From NCBI GenBank assembly GCA_030148065.1, contig JASBUC010000057.1:1-64000 (forward strand): a stretch of 64,000 bases of DNA, read 5' to 3'. Of the stretch, positions 1 to 9,198 are shown one piece after another (positions within the stretch are counted from its first letter, which is position 1; the number at the start of each line of letters is the position of its first letter). Source of the DNA: Legionellaceae bacterium (lineage in GTDB: Bacteria > Pseudomonadota > Gammaproteobacteria > Legionellales > Legionellaceae). A program made the position numbers and the translations under genes. The notes beneath the pieces were generated by a model, which did no database searches, was not told where the DNA came from, and saw only the letters and a list, made by a program, of their open reading frames with translations.

Positions 1-162
1 GAAGCTTACAAAATAGGCATAGACGAACCAAGTGAGCGAATTCGTACTCTGCGCGATTGTTATCTTGAACCATTAGAGAGGGTGGCCAAACACTCTGTGC
101 TACTTTGTGCTGTGCTCACCTTTACAATTAGCATTGTAATCTTACGCGGCCTACTTCTATAG
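1..162 (+). CDS. 3' end of an unidentified gene with a C-terminal membrane segment
   Basis: Frame 1 is open from the window edge to a TAG at 160-162, giving 53 residues; the start lies outside the window. The visible part is a charged stretch (about residues 1-30) followed by a hydrophobic segment of about 20 residues that ends at the C-terminus (ending RGLLL). A single terminal hydrophobic segment suggests a tail-anchored protein or the last helix of a membrane protein. I do not recognise the family. Confidence 0.5.
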   Translation, partial: EAYKIGIDEPSERIRTLRDCYLEPLERVAKHSVLLCAVLTFTISIVILRGLLL

Positions 163-236
163 TCATGCCCGAGACCCGCTCGCATCTTCTTCTGAATTTT
201 ACTAAAGTAAGGTAAACGGACTGACTCTCACAGACT

Positions 237-1511
237 ATGAACACCTCGAATCGAACACCCTTTAAACTATTATTTTCAGGCTTAATGGGCAATGTTCTAG
301 AGTGGTATGATTTTGCACTCTATGGTTACTTTGCCTTTATCATCGCCCCACTTTTTTTTCAGGCCGATGATCAATTAGTTGCCTTAATCGAGAGTCTAGG
401 AGTGTTTGCCATCGGCTTTTTAACAAGGCCCATTGGCGCTGTGTTATTTGGCCATCTGGGAGATAAATATGGGCGAAAAAAATCACTCTCACTCGCCATT
501 TTCTTGATGGCCATCCCTACGGCCTTAATAGGTTGCCTACCAGGACACCAACAAATAGGCCTTTGGGCACCTCTTTTGCTCATTCTTTGCCGACTGCTGC
601 AGGGGCTTGCAGTAGGTGGTGAGTACACCAGTTCGATGGTCTACCTACTTGAACACACCCACAAAGCCCGTCGAGGCCTAATAAGTGGCATTATTATGGC
701 GAGTGCCTTTATTGGCCTTATTATTGGCTCTACCACTGCCTTCATCGTTGGGCTCTACATTGAGTCCTACCCAGAGCTTTGGCGCGCACCCTTTATTTTT
801 AGCTTATTACTTGGTGCCATAGGCCTTTATTTACGACTCTACATGCCAGAATCACCCGCCTTTATCGCGCTGCAAAAAAAAGAAAAACTTAAAAAAATCC
901 CAATCCGTGAGCTATTAAAGCATCATAAAACAAGCTCTCTTCTTGCCATGCTTGTGGTCGCTATTCCCTCGACCGGTTTTTATTTAAACTTCATTTATCT
1001 AAGCAATCACTTGCAACTTTTTCTTCATAAATCACTCGATAAGGTGATGTTAATTAATACCATGACCATGGGAATGATCGTACTTAGTGCCCCTTTTTTT
1101 GGGCTCATTGCCGATAAGATTGGTGAGCGCAGAGTGTTATCGATTGGTGGTATTCTTTTTTTACTAAGCTCGATACCCTGTTATCAGCTCATTAATCAAG
1201 GTAATCTCCATCTCATTGCATTTTTGCAACTCTACTTTGGGCTCTTAGTTGGTTTGAGTTACTCAGCAATCCCACTCTATCTCTATAACCTTTTTCCAGC
1301 TGACTTAAGAGTGAGCGGCGTCTCGCTTCCCTACAATCTTGCCAATGGAATTTTTGGTGGCACCGCGCCATTAGTTGCCACCTTTTTGATATATCTTATA
1401 GGCTATAAAGCCATGCCAGGGGTTTATTTGAGCCTTATTGCCTTAATTGGTTTAATGGCCTTAATCCTTCCAGAGAGAGTCACCAATGACTCTTCCGTTT
1501 TTAATCATTGA
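237..1511 (+). CDS. MFS transporter, metabolite:H+ symporter (MHS/ProP-like) family
   Basis: A 424-residue integral membrane protein with about 12 hydrophobic segments, the usual MFS length. The N-terminus (GNVLEWYDFALYGY, residues 18-31) is the hallmark opening of the MHS branch, which includes ProP, citrate and dicarboxylate symporters. The loop 2-3 signature GHLGDKYGRKK lies at residues 72-82. Such proteins import organic acids or osmolytes with protons at the inner membrane. The substrate cannot be read from sequence. No strong ribosome binding site precedes the ATG. It is monocistronic; a hairpin at 1520-1541 lies just after the stop. Confidence 0.85.
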   Translation: MNTSNRTPFKLLFSGLMGNVLEWYDFALYGYFAFIIAPLFFQADDQLVALIESLGVFAIGFLTRPIGAVLFGHLGDKYGRKKSLSLAIFLMAIPTALIGCLPGHQQIGLWAPLLLILCRLLQGLAVGGEYTSSMVYLLEHTHKARRGLISGIIMASAFIGLIIGSTTAFIVGLYIESYPELWRAPFIFSLLLGAIGLYLRLYMPESPAFIALQKKEKLKKIPIRELLKHHKTSSLLAMLVVAIPSTGFYLNFIYLSNHLQLFLHKSLDKVMLINTMTMGMIVLSAPFFGLIADKIGERRVLSIGGILFLLSSIPCYQLINQGNLHLIAFLQLYFGLLVGLSYSAIPLYLYNLFPADLRVSGVSLPYNLANGIFGGTAPLVATFLIYLIGYKAMPGVYLSLIALIGLMALILPERVTNDSSVFNH

Positions 1512-1848
1512 ACCGCAAAGAATCAGCCAAGGCTCTGATTCAGTCAAAGCTTCGTTTATGCCCTGAGGGTACATAATGAACTAGGATGGGTATTGTCATC
1601 GAAACATAACAAACGATCATGATAACGCTGTAGTCATTAAACATGGACTCTTCAGACGAAATGTGGGGTTGTTGAGGGAAACGAGATTTAATCCTCAGAA
1701 AATCTGTCTCGTAGAGTTTAAATATTTTTTTGTTAACCGGGAGAGTAGCTACGATGAATTTATCAATAGATGGTAAAAAGAAATGTGTTGTAACTGAACA
1801 AAGGGTTGATATAATTGGCGAAAATAGTCCCGCACATAGGCCTTGTAT
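1512..1848. other. Intergenic region after the MFS gene
   Basis: No credible gene is seen. Just after the MFS stop, GAATCAG (1520-1526) pairs with CTGATTC (1535-1541), forming a hairpin without a clear following T-run, so it is only a weak terminator candidate. ACGAGA (1681-1686) and TCTCGT (1707-1712) form another short inverted repeat of unknown meaning. Confidence 0.3.
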
Positions 1849-2235
1849 ATGAAAATTTGTGCTTTTTTAAATGACCAATTTTGTGGTGATAATCAACAAG
1901 TTTAGGGGATTGCGCGCGCAGTAACAGAAGAAGCCGTTGCACTTGATGCTTAGAAATTTCAAGGACAAATTAGCCCTTTCATTGATAATAGCACTGCTGT
2001 CGGTATTGTCCTTGGAAGTGATGCACCAACTTAAGGCAAGAAACTCAAGTGATTTACCGTTCAGATCCCAAGCTTAAGGCCCAAGAAATAACGGAATGTT
2101 TAATTAAATCAGGGGCTTCTCAGATTATTAACTTTTTGAAGTTCTTCCACAGACCCTGTATAGGGTGGCAAATTTTAATTATCAACTTATTATTGGATCT
2201 GTTGCATATTTTCACTTTTGAAAGAGAATTATTTT
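1849..2235 (+). pseudogene. Decayed gene remnant with several in-frame stops and a frameshift
   Basis: From the ATG at 1849 one frame reads MKICAFLNDQFCGDNQQV, stop, GIARAVTEEAVALDA, stop, then KFQGQISPFIDN and STAVGIVLGSDAPT before another stop. A shift to the neighbouring frame at about 2040 continues plausibly as QVIYRSDPKLKAQEITECL until about 2246. Protein-like composition on both sides of each stop suggests a once continuous gene. The family is not recognised. An alternative is chance open stretches in AT-rich spacer. The downstream gene begins inside the tail of this remnant. Confidence 0.4.
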
Positions 2236-2724
2236 ATGTTAGATGAACAAAGATCACTTTTAGAAACTTCCATTATGGACCCTAATAAAATAAAAACCAA
2301 AAGTTTACATGGGGCTATTGGTGGAGCTCTCGGAGGCGCCGCTGGTAGTCTACCAACAGCTTGCTTCACCTCAGCTTTTGATGAATATATAATACATGGC
2401 ATTGGTGGCATAACCTTAGGGGCTAGTTTAGGTGCGTTGCTTGGGGTACTTTGGGCCTATCAAGAACGAACTAATCAATATAAGCTTTTTGAAAAAATTG
2501 AGCTTTTTATGCTTAATGCTTCTACTCAAGTAATAATTACATTTTTATTAAATCTAGCCAAGTTTTCGACGGAGGCAAATTTTAAAGAAAGTTTGATTTG
2601 TGGTTCCTTAGGAGCTTTAGCTGTTGGTTTTTTTAGTGAACTAAACCGCAGAACTAATTTTATTACATCCCATGTTGTTAGTTCGGAAGACAATTGTTGC
2701 ATCACTGAGTGTTTTCGACCTTAA
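2236..2724 (+). CDS. Small glycine-zipper membrane protein, unknown function
   Basis: The ATG at 2236 gives 162 residues; a TTG at 2218 would add six. AAAGAGA at 2221-2227 is a plausible ribosome binding site for the ATG. Residues about 25-80 are rich in glycine and small residues (GAIGGALGGAAG and GGITLGASLGALLG), a glycine-zipper-like membrane pattern. A second pair of hydrophobic stretches lies near 95-135. The C-terminus is polar with three cysteines. No enzymatic motif is visible and I do not recognise a family; intracellular gammaproteobacteria carry many such glycine-rich membrane proteins. Confidence 0.5.
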   Translation: MLDEQRSLLETSIMDPNKIKTKSLHGAIGGALGGAAGSLPTACFTSAFDEYIIHGIGGITLGASLGALLGVLWAYQERTNQYKLFEKIELFMLNASTQVIITFLLNLAKFSTEANFKESLICGSLGALAVGFFSELNRRTNFITSHVVSSEDNCCITECFRP

Positions 2725-2812
2725 AGTAAACGAAGCTCTAGTGCCTTCTTGAAAAACTGACAAGAATAACCCGTCTCAAAGTTTTGTTGATTTACTAATC
2801 GACCTATTTTCA

Positions 2813-2965
2813 ATGAGCAGATCTAAGCAACTAGATAAATTTCAGGCATTCCTAGGGAAGTCATTGTATTTAAAATACCACAGCCAATCATTGCGTAATT
2901 TTTTTGGCGATGAAATTCTTGAGTGTGCAATTGACTTCCCAGATATCTGGATAGACAGTTCTTAA
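2813..2965 (+). pseudogene. Possible 3' gene fragment
   Basis: A 50-residue open frame (MSRSKQLDKFQAFLGKSLYL onward, ending WIDSS) is preceded in the same frame by about 20 further open codons but no start codon or ribosome binding site. Its composition is protein-like. It could be the remaining tail of a lost gene. It overlaps the stop codon of the oppositely oriented frmB by four bases. It may equally be a chance open frame. Confidence 0.22.
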
Positions 2966-3795
2966 TCGTTCTCAATTAAAAAATTGGCATGAAAGCGTAG
3001 GTGTTTTTCAATAAAGCTGCTTACAAAGTAATAACTGTGATCATAGCCTGTCGCATAATGAACCTCCAACACTTGCTTTGTTCCTCTACACGCCTTAACC
3101 AAAGCATCTGTTTTTAATTGTTCTTCTAAAAATCCATCAGCCGTACCTTGGCTAATAAGTATAGGAGTCTGATGGGTGTAGCCTGCTTTAATCAACTCAC
3201 AGCTGTCATAACACGCCCATGATTCTAGGTCTTCTCCTAAGTAGCCCCGAAAAGCTTTTTTACCCCATGGACAATTCATCGGATTAACGATAGGCGAAAA
3301 GGCAGAAATTGATTTAAAGCGCTTGGCATATTTTAAACCAAGTGTTAGAGCCCCATGACCTCCCATGGAATGACCGCTGATGCTTATGTTTTTAGGTAGT
3401 GAAAACTCTTTTTCAAGCAAGAGCAAGAGTTCCTTCATCAAATAGTCTTGCATGAGATAATGATTTTTATAGCCCTCAGTGGTCGCATTTAAGTAAAAAG
3501 ATGCACCACTGCCAAAATCCCAGCTCTCATGCTCATTTGCGAGATTTAACTCCCTTGGTGAGGTATCAGGACAAATCAGAAAAAAACCATTTTCTGCTAG
3601 GTAGGAAAGCGCACACCCTTTAGTGATAAAGTTCTCTTCTGTACAAGTTAGCCCAGACAGCCATAAAAGACTTCCCTTTATCTCACAAGGGGGCACAAAG
3701 ACACTAAAACGCATTGTTGTTTTAGTGGTTTTCGAGTCATGCTGATAGACTCGAACTTCACCAGAGTATGCCTTATGTTCGCTAATTAATTCCAT
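2962..3795 (-). CDS. frmB: S-formylglutathione hydrolase
   Basis: A 277-residue esterase-D-type alpha/beta hydrolase, full length for the family. It hydrolyses S-formylglutathione to formate and glutathione in the cytoplasm, the second step of glutathione-dependent formaldehyde removal. The family signature SGLTCTEENF is present near residue 50, the nucleophile elbow GHSMGGHGAL near 143-152, an Asp in QGTADGFL and the catalytic His in GYDHSYYF. It starts two bases after the stop of the dehydrogenase gene that makes its substrate, so the two are almost certainly one operon. No FrmR-type regulator gene is adjacent. Confidence 0.93.
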   Translation of the reverse strand: MELISEHKAYSGEVRVYQHDSKTTKTTMRFSVFVPPCEIKGSLLWLSGLTCTEENFITKGCALSYLAENGFFLICPDTSPRELNLANEHESWDFGSGASFYLNATTEGYKNHYLMQDYLMKELLLLLEKEFSLPKNISISGHSMGGHGALTLGLKYAKRFKSISAFSPIVNPMNCPWGKKAFRGYLGEDLESWACYDSCELIKAGYTHQTPILISQGTADGFLEEQLKTDALVKACRGTKQVLEVHYATGYDHSYYFVSSFIEKHLRFHANFLIEND

Positions 3796-3797
3796 GG

Positions 3798-4910
3798 TTA
3801 GAACTCAATGACGCTACGAATAGACTTTCCTTGCTTCATTACTTCAAACGCTTGATTTATATTTTCTAACGAGAATGTATGGGTAACATAGGAGTCAATC
3901 TCTATTTCGCCCTCTAGATACTGCTCAACAATACCAGGTAATTCACTTCGCCCTTTCACCCCTCCAAAGGCCGTTCCTTTCCATACTCGCCCCGTCACAA
4001 GTTGAAAGGGTCTGGTTGAAATTTCTTCACCACTGCCAGCAACACCAATGATAATTGATTGGCCCCAACCTTTATGACAACACTCTAGCGCTTGCCGCAT
4101 TAATTCAACACTACCAACGGATTCAAAGGAATAATCAACCCCACCTGCAGTCATTTCAATAATCACCTCTGTAATCGACTTTTCGTGTTCTTTGGGATTA
4201 ACAAAGTCTGTGGCGCCCATTTCACATGCAATACTTTCTTTGGCTGGATTAATGTCTATGGCAATTATTTGCTTGGCGCCGACTTTTTTCGCTCCTTGAA
4301 TGACTGAAAGTCCTATCCCACCAATTCCAAAGACGGCAACTGTGCTGCCAGCTTCAACTTTTGCGGTATTGAGTACTGCGCCAATGCCTGTTGTGATACC
4401 ACAACCTAACAAGCACACTCGGTTTAATGGGGCTTTCGGATTAACTTTTGCCAATGCTATTTCAGGGATAACAGCGTATTCTGCAAAGGTTGAAGTACCC
4501 ATATAGTGATGAAGGGGGGTCCCATCTAGTAAAGACAAGCGAGAACTGCCATCTGGCATTAAACCCTTTCCTTGCGTCTCTCGAACCGCTTGGCATAGGT
4601 TGGTTTTATTTGACCGACAGTATTCACAGATCTTGCATTCGGGAATATAGAGCGGTATGACATGATCACCTGGCACCAAAGTACTAACCCCTTCTCCGAC
4701 TGATTCTACAATGCCACCACCCTCATGGCCTAACACCGCAGGGAAAAGGCCCTCTGGATCTGCGCCTGAGAGGGTATAAGCATCAGTGTGACAAACACCG
4801 GTTGCTACCATTCTCACCAAAACTTCCCCTGCTTTCGGTGGCGCTAACTGCACCATTTCAACTGTTAGTGGTTGACCAGGTCCATAAGCGACTGCGGCTT
4901 TTACTTTCAT
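3798..4910 (-). CDS. frmA: S-(hydroxymethyl)glutathione dehydrogenase, class III alcohol dehydrogenase
   Basis: A 370-residue zinc-dependent alcohol dehydrogenase of class III. It oxidises S-hydroxymethylglutathione, the adduct of formaldehyde and glutathione, to S-formylglutathione with NAD+, and may also reduce S-nitrosoglutathione. Catalytic-zinc ligands are visible (C40, H62-E63 in GHEGGG), the four structural-zinc cysteines are C92, C95, C98 and C106, and the Rossmann motif GIGGIG lies near 195. It is the first gene of a two-gene operon with the hydrolase immediately downstream. The pair most likely protects against formaldehyde rather than supporting methylotrophy, since no C1 assimilation genes are near. 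Confidence 0.94.
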   Translation of the reverse strand: MKVKAAVAYGPGQPLTVEMVQLAPPKAGEVLVRMVATGVCHTDAYTLSGADPEGLFPAVLGHEGGGIVESVGEGVSTLVPGDHVIPLYIPECKICEYCRSNKTNLCQAVRETQGKGLMPDGSSRLSLLDGTPLHHYMGTSTFAEYAVIPEIALAKVNPKAPLNRVCLLGCGITTGIGAVLNTAKVEAGSTVAVFGIGGIGLSVIQGAKKVGAKQIIAIDINPAKESIACEMGATDFVNPKEHEKSITEVIIEMTAGGVDYSFESVGSVELMRQALECCHKGWGQSIIIGVAGSGEEISTRPFQLVTGRVWKGTAFGGVKGRSELPGIVEQYLEGEIEIDSYVTHTFSLENINQAFEVMKQGKSIRSVIEF

Positions 4911-5353
4911 TTGTTCTCCTTACATTCCATTTGTGGCAACTCTCATCTGATTTCTTGTTTTATGAGAGATTACCTGAAGCATCCACACACCAGCTGGCAA
5001 TATAAACAGCAACGCTTCGTCGAATAATTCATTCAAAAGTGTTCGTATTACATTAATAAATTTAGGCCTCTGCCTTGGCAAGCTTTGTTTGCATGTTGAC
5101 CAATGAAAGGCCGGTTCGCTGAAAAGCGTAAATTATATAATAAAATCAATCAAGTAACTTTTAAATATCTATTACACAGTGGTAGAAAAGTCAGGAAATA
5201 CCACTAAGTTGTAATTTTTATCACTATTTGGTAAAGAAGCACCAGGGTGATTCCGGATAAGGCATAATGAATTTCATGTGCGCGTTTTGTCTTGAAAAAC
5301 ATATGCTCCAAGATCTTGGGTTTTATATACATCAATGCCGGAAATATTAGCTT
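4911..5353. other. Divergent intergenic region between frmA and the repeat-protein gene
   Basis: 443 bases without a credible gene, which must hold the promoters of frmA (leftward) and the large repeat-protein gene (rightward). One clear inverted repeat is seen: AGTGGTA at 5178-5184 and TACCACT at 5199-5205, a possible operator or small hairpin. No convincing -35/-10 pair can be assigned by eye. Confidence 0.3.
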
Positions 5354-7753
5354 ATGAAACATTTTAGCCCTCACTCTAGTTTTGATTTTTTGATTGAACA
5401 AGACCCGTTTGCCAAGCATTTGGGCGTTAATATTATTAAGCGGCTGTTCGAGAACCAACTTAATGATACAGAGCTTGCTATGCTTGAACATGGTATTGAT
5501 AAAATTGGTTTTGAGTGCTTTAACGATTTAGTAGAAAAAGAGCAAGTATGCTTATTTCTTTGCGCGTGCTTATCAATAGTTACGCCTCACTCAATGGAGG
5601 ATTTATTTAATTATGCGAAAAATCATTTAAATATCCCCCAGACTTTTTTAATTTATTGTGCCTTATTAAGTAAAAATGAACAGATTAAAAACCAGTATTT
5701 ACCATGCATAAGCAAAAATGACATGTTACTGCTAGTAGGGTTGGATGAGTATCAGCTGATAAAAGAGTTATCCCATCGAGGGGATCTATCTGTCATCAAA
5801 CAGATATTAACTTTCCCTATCGATGATGATCACTGCATAAAAGACAAAATACCACTTAAAGTATTATCTGACTGCCTAGTAAAAGCCACAATTAATGGAG
5901 AACTTAAAACCCTTCAATTTCTTTTATCCAATTTCAGTGAAAAGGATAAAGAAACTGTTATTTCAAGGCCGCCTTGCAATCTTGCTTATCATGCCAGTAA
6001 GCATAATCAACTGAACATTTTAAAATATGTTTTAGATGAGCTTAATGAATCTGAAAAAATCAATGTCATGAAGAGTAGTTGCTTATTTACGAGGGTGCCT
6101 GGTGAAAAGTATGGCAATCTTGAAACATTTAAATTTTTACTAACAGCATTCAATGAACAAGAAATAAAGGAAATGCTAAAAAGAAATAATTACCGTTTAT
6201 ATCAAGATATCTCATGGTATGGCCCACTAGACACTATTCTCTTTTTTGATAACATTTTACAAACAAAATCAAAACAGCCTTTCTATAAAAAATTACTAAT
6301 CTTCTTAGGTTTTTTGGATTCTGATGTTACTTCAGCTATAAAATCTTGTTATGAAAATAGTATTTTTGCAAGTAATGATAAAAGTATTAATGAGCATTTT
6401 AGTGCCCACCTTATATCAAAAAGGCGCTGGTATCATCAAGCCTTTAGCTTTTTAGGTTTTAATTATAAAGATGATCGATCAAGAGTAAAGGCAAAAGTAA
6501 AAGAAAATAGATTTTATCTTCTGAGACATACTCATAACATAAAATTATTTGAATGCTATGCAGAACGGCTAGATAAACATGAACTCCATCAGTATATTAA
6601 AGGAAATAATTTTAAAGCTATTCGAGAGTCCCTTTCATATGGAAATACAGCCGTGTGTCAATATTTGTTAGAAAAACTAAATACTGATGAAAGAAATATG
6701 GCCATTAGCTCTTGTAGTAGTAAAGAGATAGAAGTTGCATTATGTCATGGAGGAGTGGCTGCACTAAAAATATTTTCAAATAATGTAACAATTTCTAAAG
6801 ACACTTATTTTAAAATACTTAAATCAGCAGTTCAGCGGCATCACATGGGATTAGTCAAGGATATTTTTCACTACAATCACTACAAGTTGACAAATGAAGA
6901 ATATAATTTACTAATGGAAAATTGTGCTGGGTGTGGCGAGTTAGACATTCTTACTTTTATATTAAATCAAGCAAAAAATGATAGTGAAATAGGAGTTGAT
7001 TTTTCTATGGTATACTCACTATTGAAGAAATCCGCTGAAAATACCCGGCTAGATGTTTTTAGATATTTACTCTCTCATTGGAATGAGAAAGATAGAGAAC
7101 CAATACTAACCTTTAGAAGTAATTCCATTCTAAATGATATAAGACGCAACGATAATAAACGAGGCGCCAATAATTTAATTAATTATTTATTAAAGTATAA
7201 AAAAGGATTTTTGTATTTTGAAAAAATATCAGCATATCAAGATGATCTCATCCAGCCGTTCATTAACACAAAAATTGCTAAGTTAAAAAAGGATAAAGTT
7301 AATTTTGAGCTAACCAATAAAGGGCAAGATTTTAATGTGACCAGTGAGGAGGCTGAGTTCTTATTATGCATTGTGAAAAATCAAATTAGACAAAAAACAA
7401 TAAATCCTAAGTTATTAGATAGCTCTATTAATAATATAACTTTTTTGCTCTCTATTCCTTCTGTTAGAAGTTGCGCTAACACGTCACTAAGTGGGTCAAT
7501 GGGTGAAAATGAATTATTAAAAGTAGCAGTCAGTGAAAATAATGTTGAAGCGGTAATGCTACTATCTAGTATTCCGTGCGTGCAAAAAGCCGGGCAAATG
7601 AAACAAAAGGATTGCCTGAATAGCTCACCTATATCATCGCCCAAAAATTTAGCTATCCATAATTTTTTCAATCGATCTAAAGAGGAGCAAGAGATAGTCT
7701 CTAGAGAAAGAGTACCCAGAGACAATGGTGATTACATCCATGTTAATATGTAG
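5354..7753 (+). CDS. Large protein with degenerate ankyrin-like helical repeats, effector candidate
   Basis: A 799-residue soluble protein without signal peptide or membrane segments. Units of about 30-40 residues recur with an ankyrin-like core of the form 'N-x-L-x-x-L-x-F-L-L': NGELKTLQFLLSNF (about residue 180), NQLNILKYVLDEL, GNLETFKFLLTAF, GNTAVCQYLLEKL (about 435), GELDILTFILNQA, TRLDVFRYLLSHW and NNVEAVMLLSSIP (about 730). The canonical ankyrin TPLH motif is missing, so the repeats are diverged. The C-terminus is polar and charged. Repeat proteins of this kind in Legionellales are often type IVB-secreted effectors; no secretion system is in this window, so that role is inference. Base composition is notably AT-rich. 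Confidence 0.6.
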   Translation: MKHFSPHSSFDFLIEQDPFAKHLGVNIIKRLFENQLNDTELAMLEHGIDKIGFECFNDLVEKEQVCLFLCACLSIVTPHSMEDLFNYAKNHLNIPQTFLIYCALLSKNEQIKNQYLPCISKNDMLLLVGLDEYQLIKELSHRGDLSVIKQILTFPIDDDHCIKDKIPLKVLSDCLVKATINGELKTLQFLLSNFSEKDKETVISRPPCNLAYHASKHNQLNILKYVLDELNESEKINVMKSSCLFTRVPGEKYGNLETFKFLLTAFNEQEIKEMLKRNNYRLYQDISWYGPLDTILFFDNILQTKSKQPFYKKLLIFLGFLDSDVTSAIKSCYENSIFASNDKSINEHFSAHLISKRRWYHQAFSFLGFNYKDDRSRVKAKVKENRFYLLRHTHNIKLFECYAERLDKHELHQYIKGNNFKAIRESLSYGNTAVCQYLLEKLNTDERNMAISSCSSKEIEVALCHGGVAALKIFSNNVTISKDTYFKILKSAVQRHHMGLVKDIFHYNHYKLTNEEYNLLMENCAGCGELDILTFILNQAKNDSEIGVDFSMVYSLLKKSAENTRLDVFRYLLSHWNEKDREPILTFRSNSILNDIRRNDNKRGANNLINYLLKYKKGFLYFEKISAYQDDLIQPFINTKIAKLKKDKVNFELTNKGQDFNVTSEEAEFLLCIVKNQIRQKTINPKLLDSSINNITFLLSIPSVRSCANTSLSGSMGENELLKVAVSENNVEAVMLLSSIPCVQKAGQMKQKDCLNSSPISSPKNLAIHNFFNRSKEEQEIVSRERVPRDNGDYIHVNM

Positions 7754-7842
7754 TGTAGTAGCTATGCTTTATCATCCTCGATTAAATTATTTCAGTGCAA
7801 AGAGCTATTTTTTTAAAAAGTAGTCTAGCAATATCGCCCACT

Positions 7843-8760
7843 TTACAAGTCTGAGCTACTACAACTAAAGGAATAGCCAGATTTTCCTTTCTTTTTTACC
7901 TCATACATAGCTTTATCAGCCCTGTTTATAATACTATTTACACTATCTTCTTCGTCAAAGATTGATATGCCTATGCTTGCTGAAATATTAATGGGGCTAG
8001 AGGATATTGAATTTATATCACTAATAACCTCAATTATCATGTTAGCTAATTTCGCTAAAAGCGCTTTATCTGACATATCAGGGAGTAAAATTACAAATTC
8101 ATCCCCCCCTAAGCGAGAGACTGTATCCGTGATACGAATAATATTTTCTATTCGTCGTGAAATTTCAATTAATAATTCATCACCAATCTCATGCCCAAAA
8201 GAATCATTAATATTTTTAAAACCATCTATATCAACAAACATCAAACCGAAGCTATTTTTCTCTCTACGATACTTTTTTATTTCTTGCTTAATTCTATCAA
8301 ACAGTAGTAATCGATTTGGAAGCTGAGTAAGTTGATCGTAGTAGGCTCTATTTTTTAATAGACAAATTTCTTTTTCCTTTCTTTCAGTTGTATTGAATTT
8401 TTCAATTGCAGAGCAAATCTTATCAAGCAAATATTTTTTATTGATCCGCTCTTTATTTATATAATCATTTATACCTTCAGAAATCGCTTTCAATACCAGT
8501 TCTTCATCACCTACCCCGGTAATTAAAATTGCTGGAATATTCATATTAAGATCAATGCTGATCGATTTATAGACAGATATCCCATCAATATTAGTTAATT
8601 TATAATCGATTAATAGTATATCAATGGGAATATTTGTTTCTTTCAAAAAATGAAGAGCCTTTTTGGGACAAGAAAATCCCAATAGACGACACTTCTCTTG
8701 TAGGATTTTTTTGATATATAAAATATCTGCTTTTTTGTCATCAATATATAGAATATTCAA
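7843..8760 (-). CDS. Response regulator with receiver and GGDEF domains (diguanylate cyclase)
   Basis: 305 residues. The receiver domain (1-about 120) has the acidic pocket D7/D8 and the phospho-acceptor D52 in LLIDYKL. The GGDEF domain (about 135-300) keeps an intact GGDEF at 218-222, needed to make cyclic-di-GMP from two GTP, and an RxxD inhibitory site (RITD, 209-212) exactly five residues before it, so product inhibition is expected. The start codon is TTG; an in-frame TAA lies four codons upstream and no ATG is available. It is the last gene of the minus-strand signalling cluster and the likely output of that cluster. A PilZ protein in this window (53.4 kb) could bind the product. Confidence 0.9.
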   Translation of the reverse strand: MNILYIDDKKADILYIKKILQEKCRLLGFSCPKKALHFLKETNIPIDILLIDYKLTNIDGISVYKSISIDLNMNIPAILITGVGDEELVLKAISEGINDYINKERINKKYLLDKICSAIEKFNTTERKEKEICLLKNRAYYDQLTQLPNRLLLFDRIKQEIKKYRREKNSFGLMFVDIDGFKNINDSFGHEIGDELLIEISRRIENIIRITDTVSRLGGDEFVILLPDMSDKALLAKLANMIIEVISDINSISSSPINISASIGISIFDEEDSVNSIINRADKAMYEVKKKGKSGYSFSCSSSDL

Positions 8761-8799
8761 GAGATGTAGGTTTTATAGTGAGTGTCTTTGTATTATAGC

Positions 8800-9198
8800 T
8801 TATCCTACATTTGGCCAAATTGTAGCAACTGATTGCAATAAGTTTTTTAAACCCTCATTCGATTTAGGCTTAAGTATATAAGAAGTTGCACCATATTCTT
8901 TGCTCATTTCAATAATTGTAGGGTCAACGGCATTAGAAAATAGAATTATAGGTACATATTTCAGTTTAATTTTGTTCTGAAATAGCTTCAAAGCATCTAC
9001 CCCATTAATCTCTGGCATGTCATAGTCTAATAATATACAGCTGATGCGAGAGATGTTGTCTAAATCTTTTTCAAAGTTTATATATGAATCAAAGTGAATA
9101 ATTTCGGCATTAATGTTGTTCTTCTTGGCGATATGAGATAGCAGCAGAAATTCTTCTTTATTATCGTCCAACAAAATAATTCTACATTTCATGGTCAT
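8800..9198 (-). CDS. Single-domain response regulator (stand-alone receiver)
   Basis: 132 residues, one receiver domain and no output domain. The acidic pocket is D11/D12, the phospho-acceptor D58 (CILLDYDMPEINGVD), and the conserved Lys is in ILKPKSNEG. Such proteins pass phosphoryl groups between kinases and HPt proteins or act by binding partners. Its start overlaps the end of the upstream kinase gene by 17 bases, indicating translational coupling. With a stand-alone HPt and a second receiver nearby, a phosphorelay shuttle role is likely, though inferred. Confidence 0.88.
   Translation of the reverse strand: MTMKCRIILLDDNKEEFLLLSHIAKKNNINAEIIHFDSYINFEKDLDNISRISCILLDYDMPEINGVDALKLFQNKIKLKYVPIILFSNAVDPTIIEMSKEYGATSYILKPKSNEGLKNLLQSVATIWPNVG

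Noticed and set aside
237-1511. Assignment of the first MFS protein as the proline/betaine carrier ProP
   Set aside because: It belongs to the same family branch, but the C-terminal coiled coil typical of ProP is absent, so the substrate is left open.
1946-2077. Short open frame starting MLRNFKDKLALSLIIALLS, considered as a small membrane peptide
   Set aside because: It overlaps the decayed-gene frame and lacks a ribosome binding site; it is most likely a chance frame.
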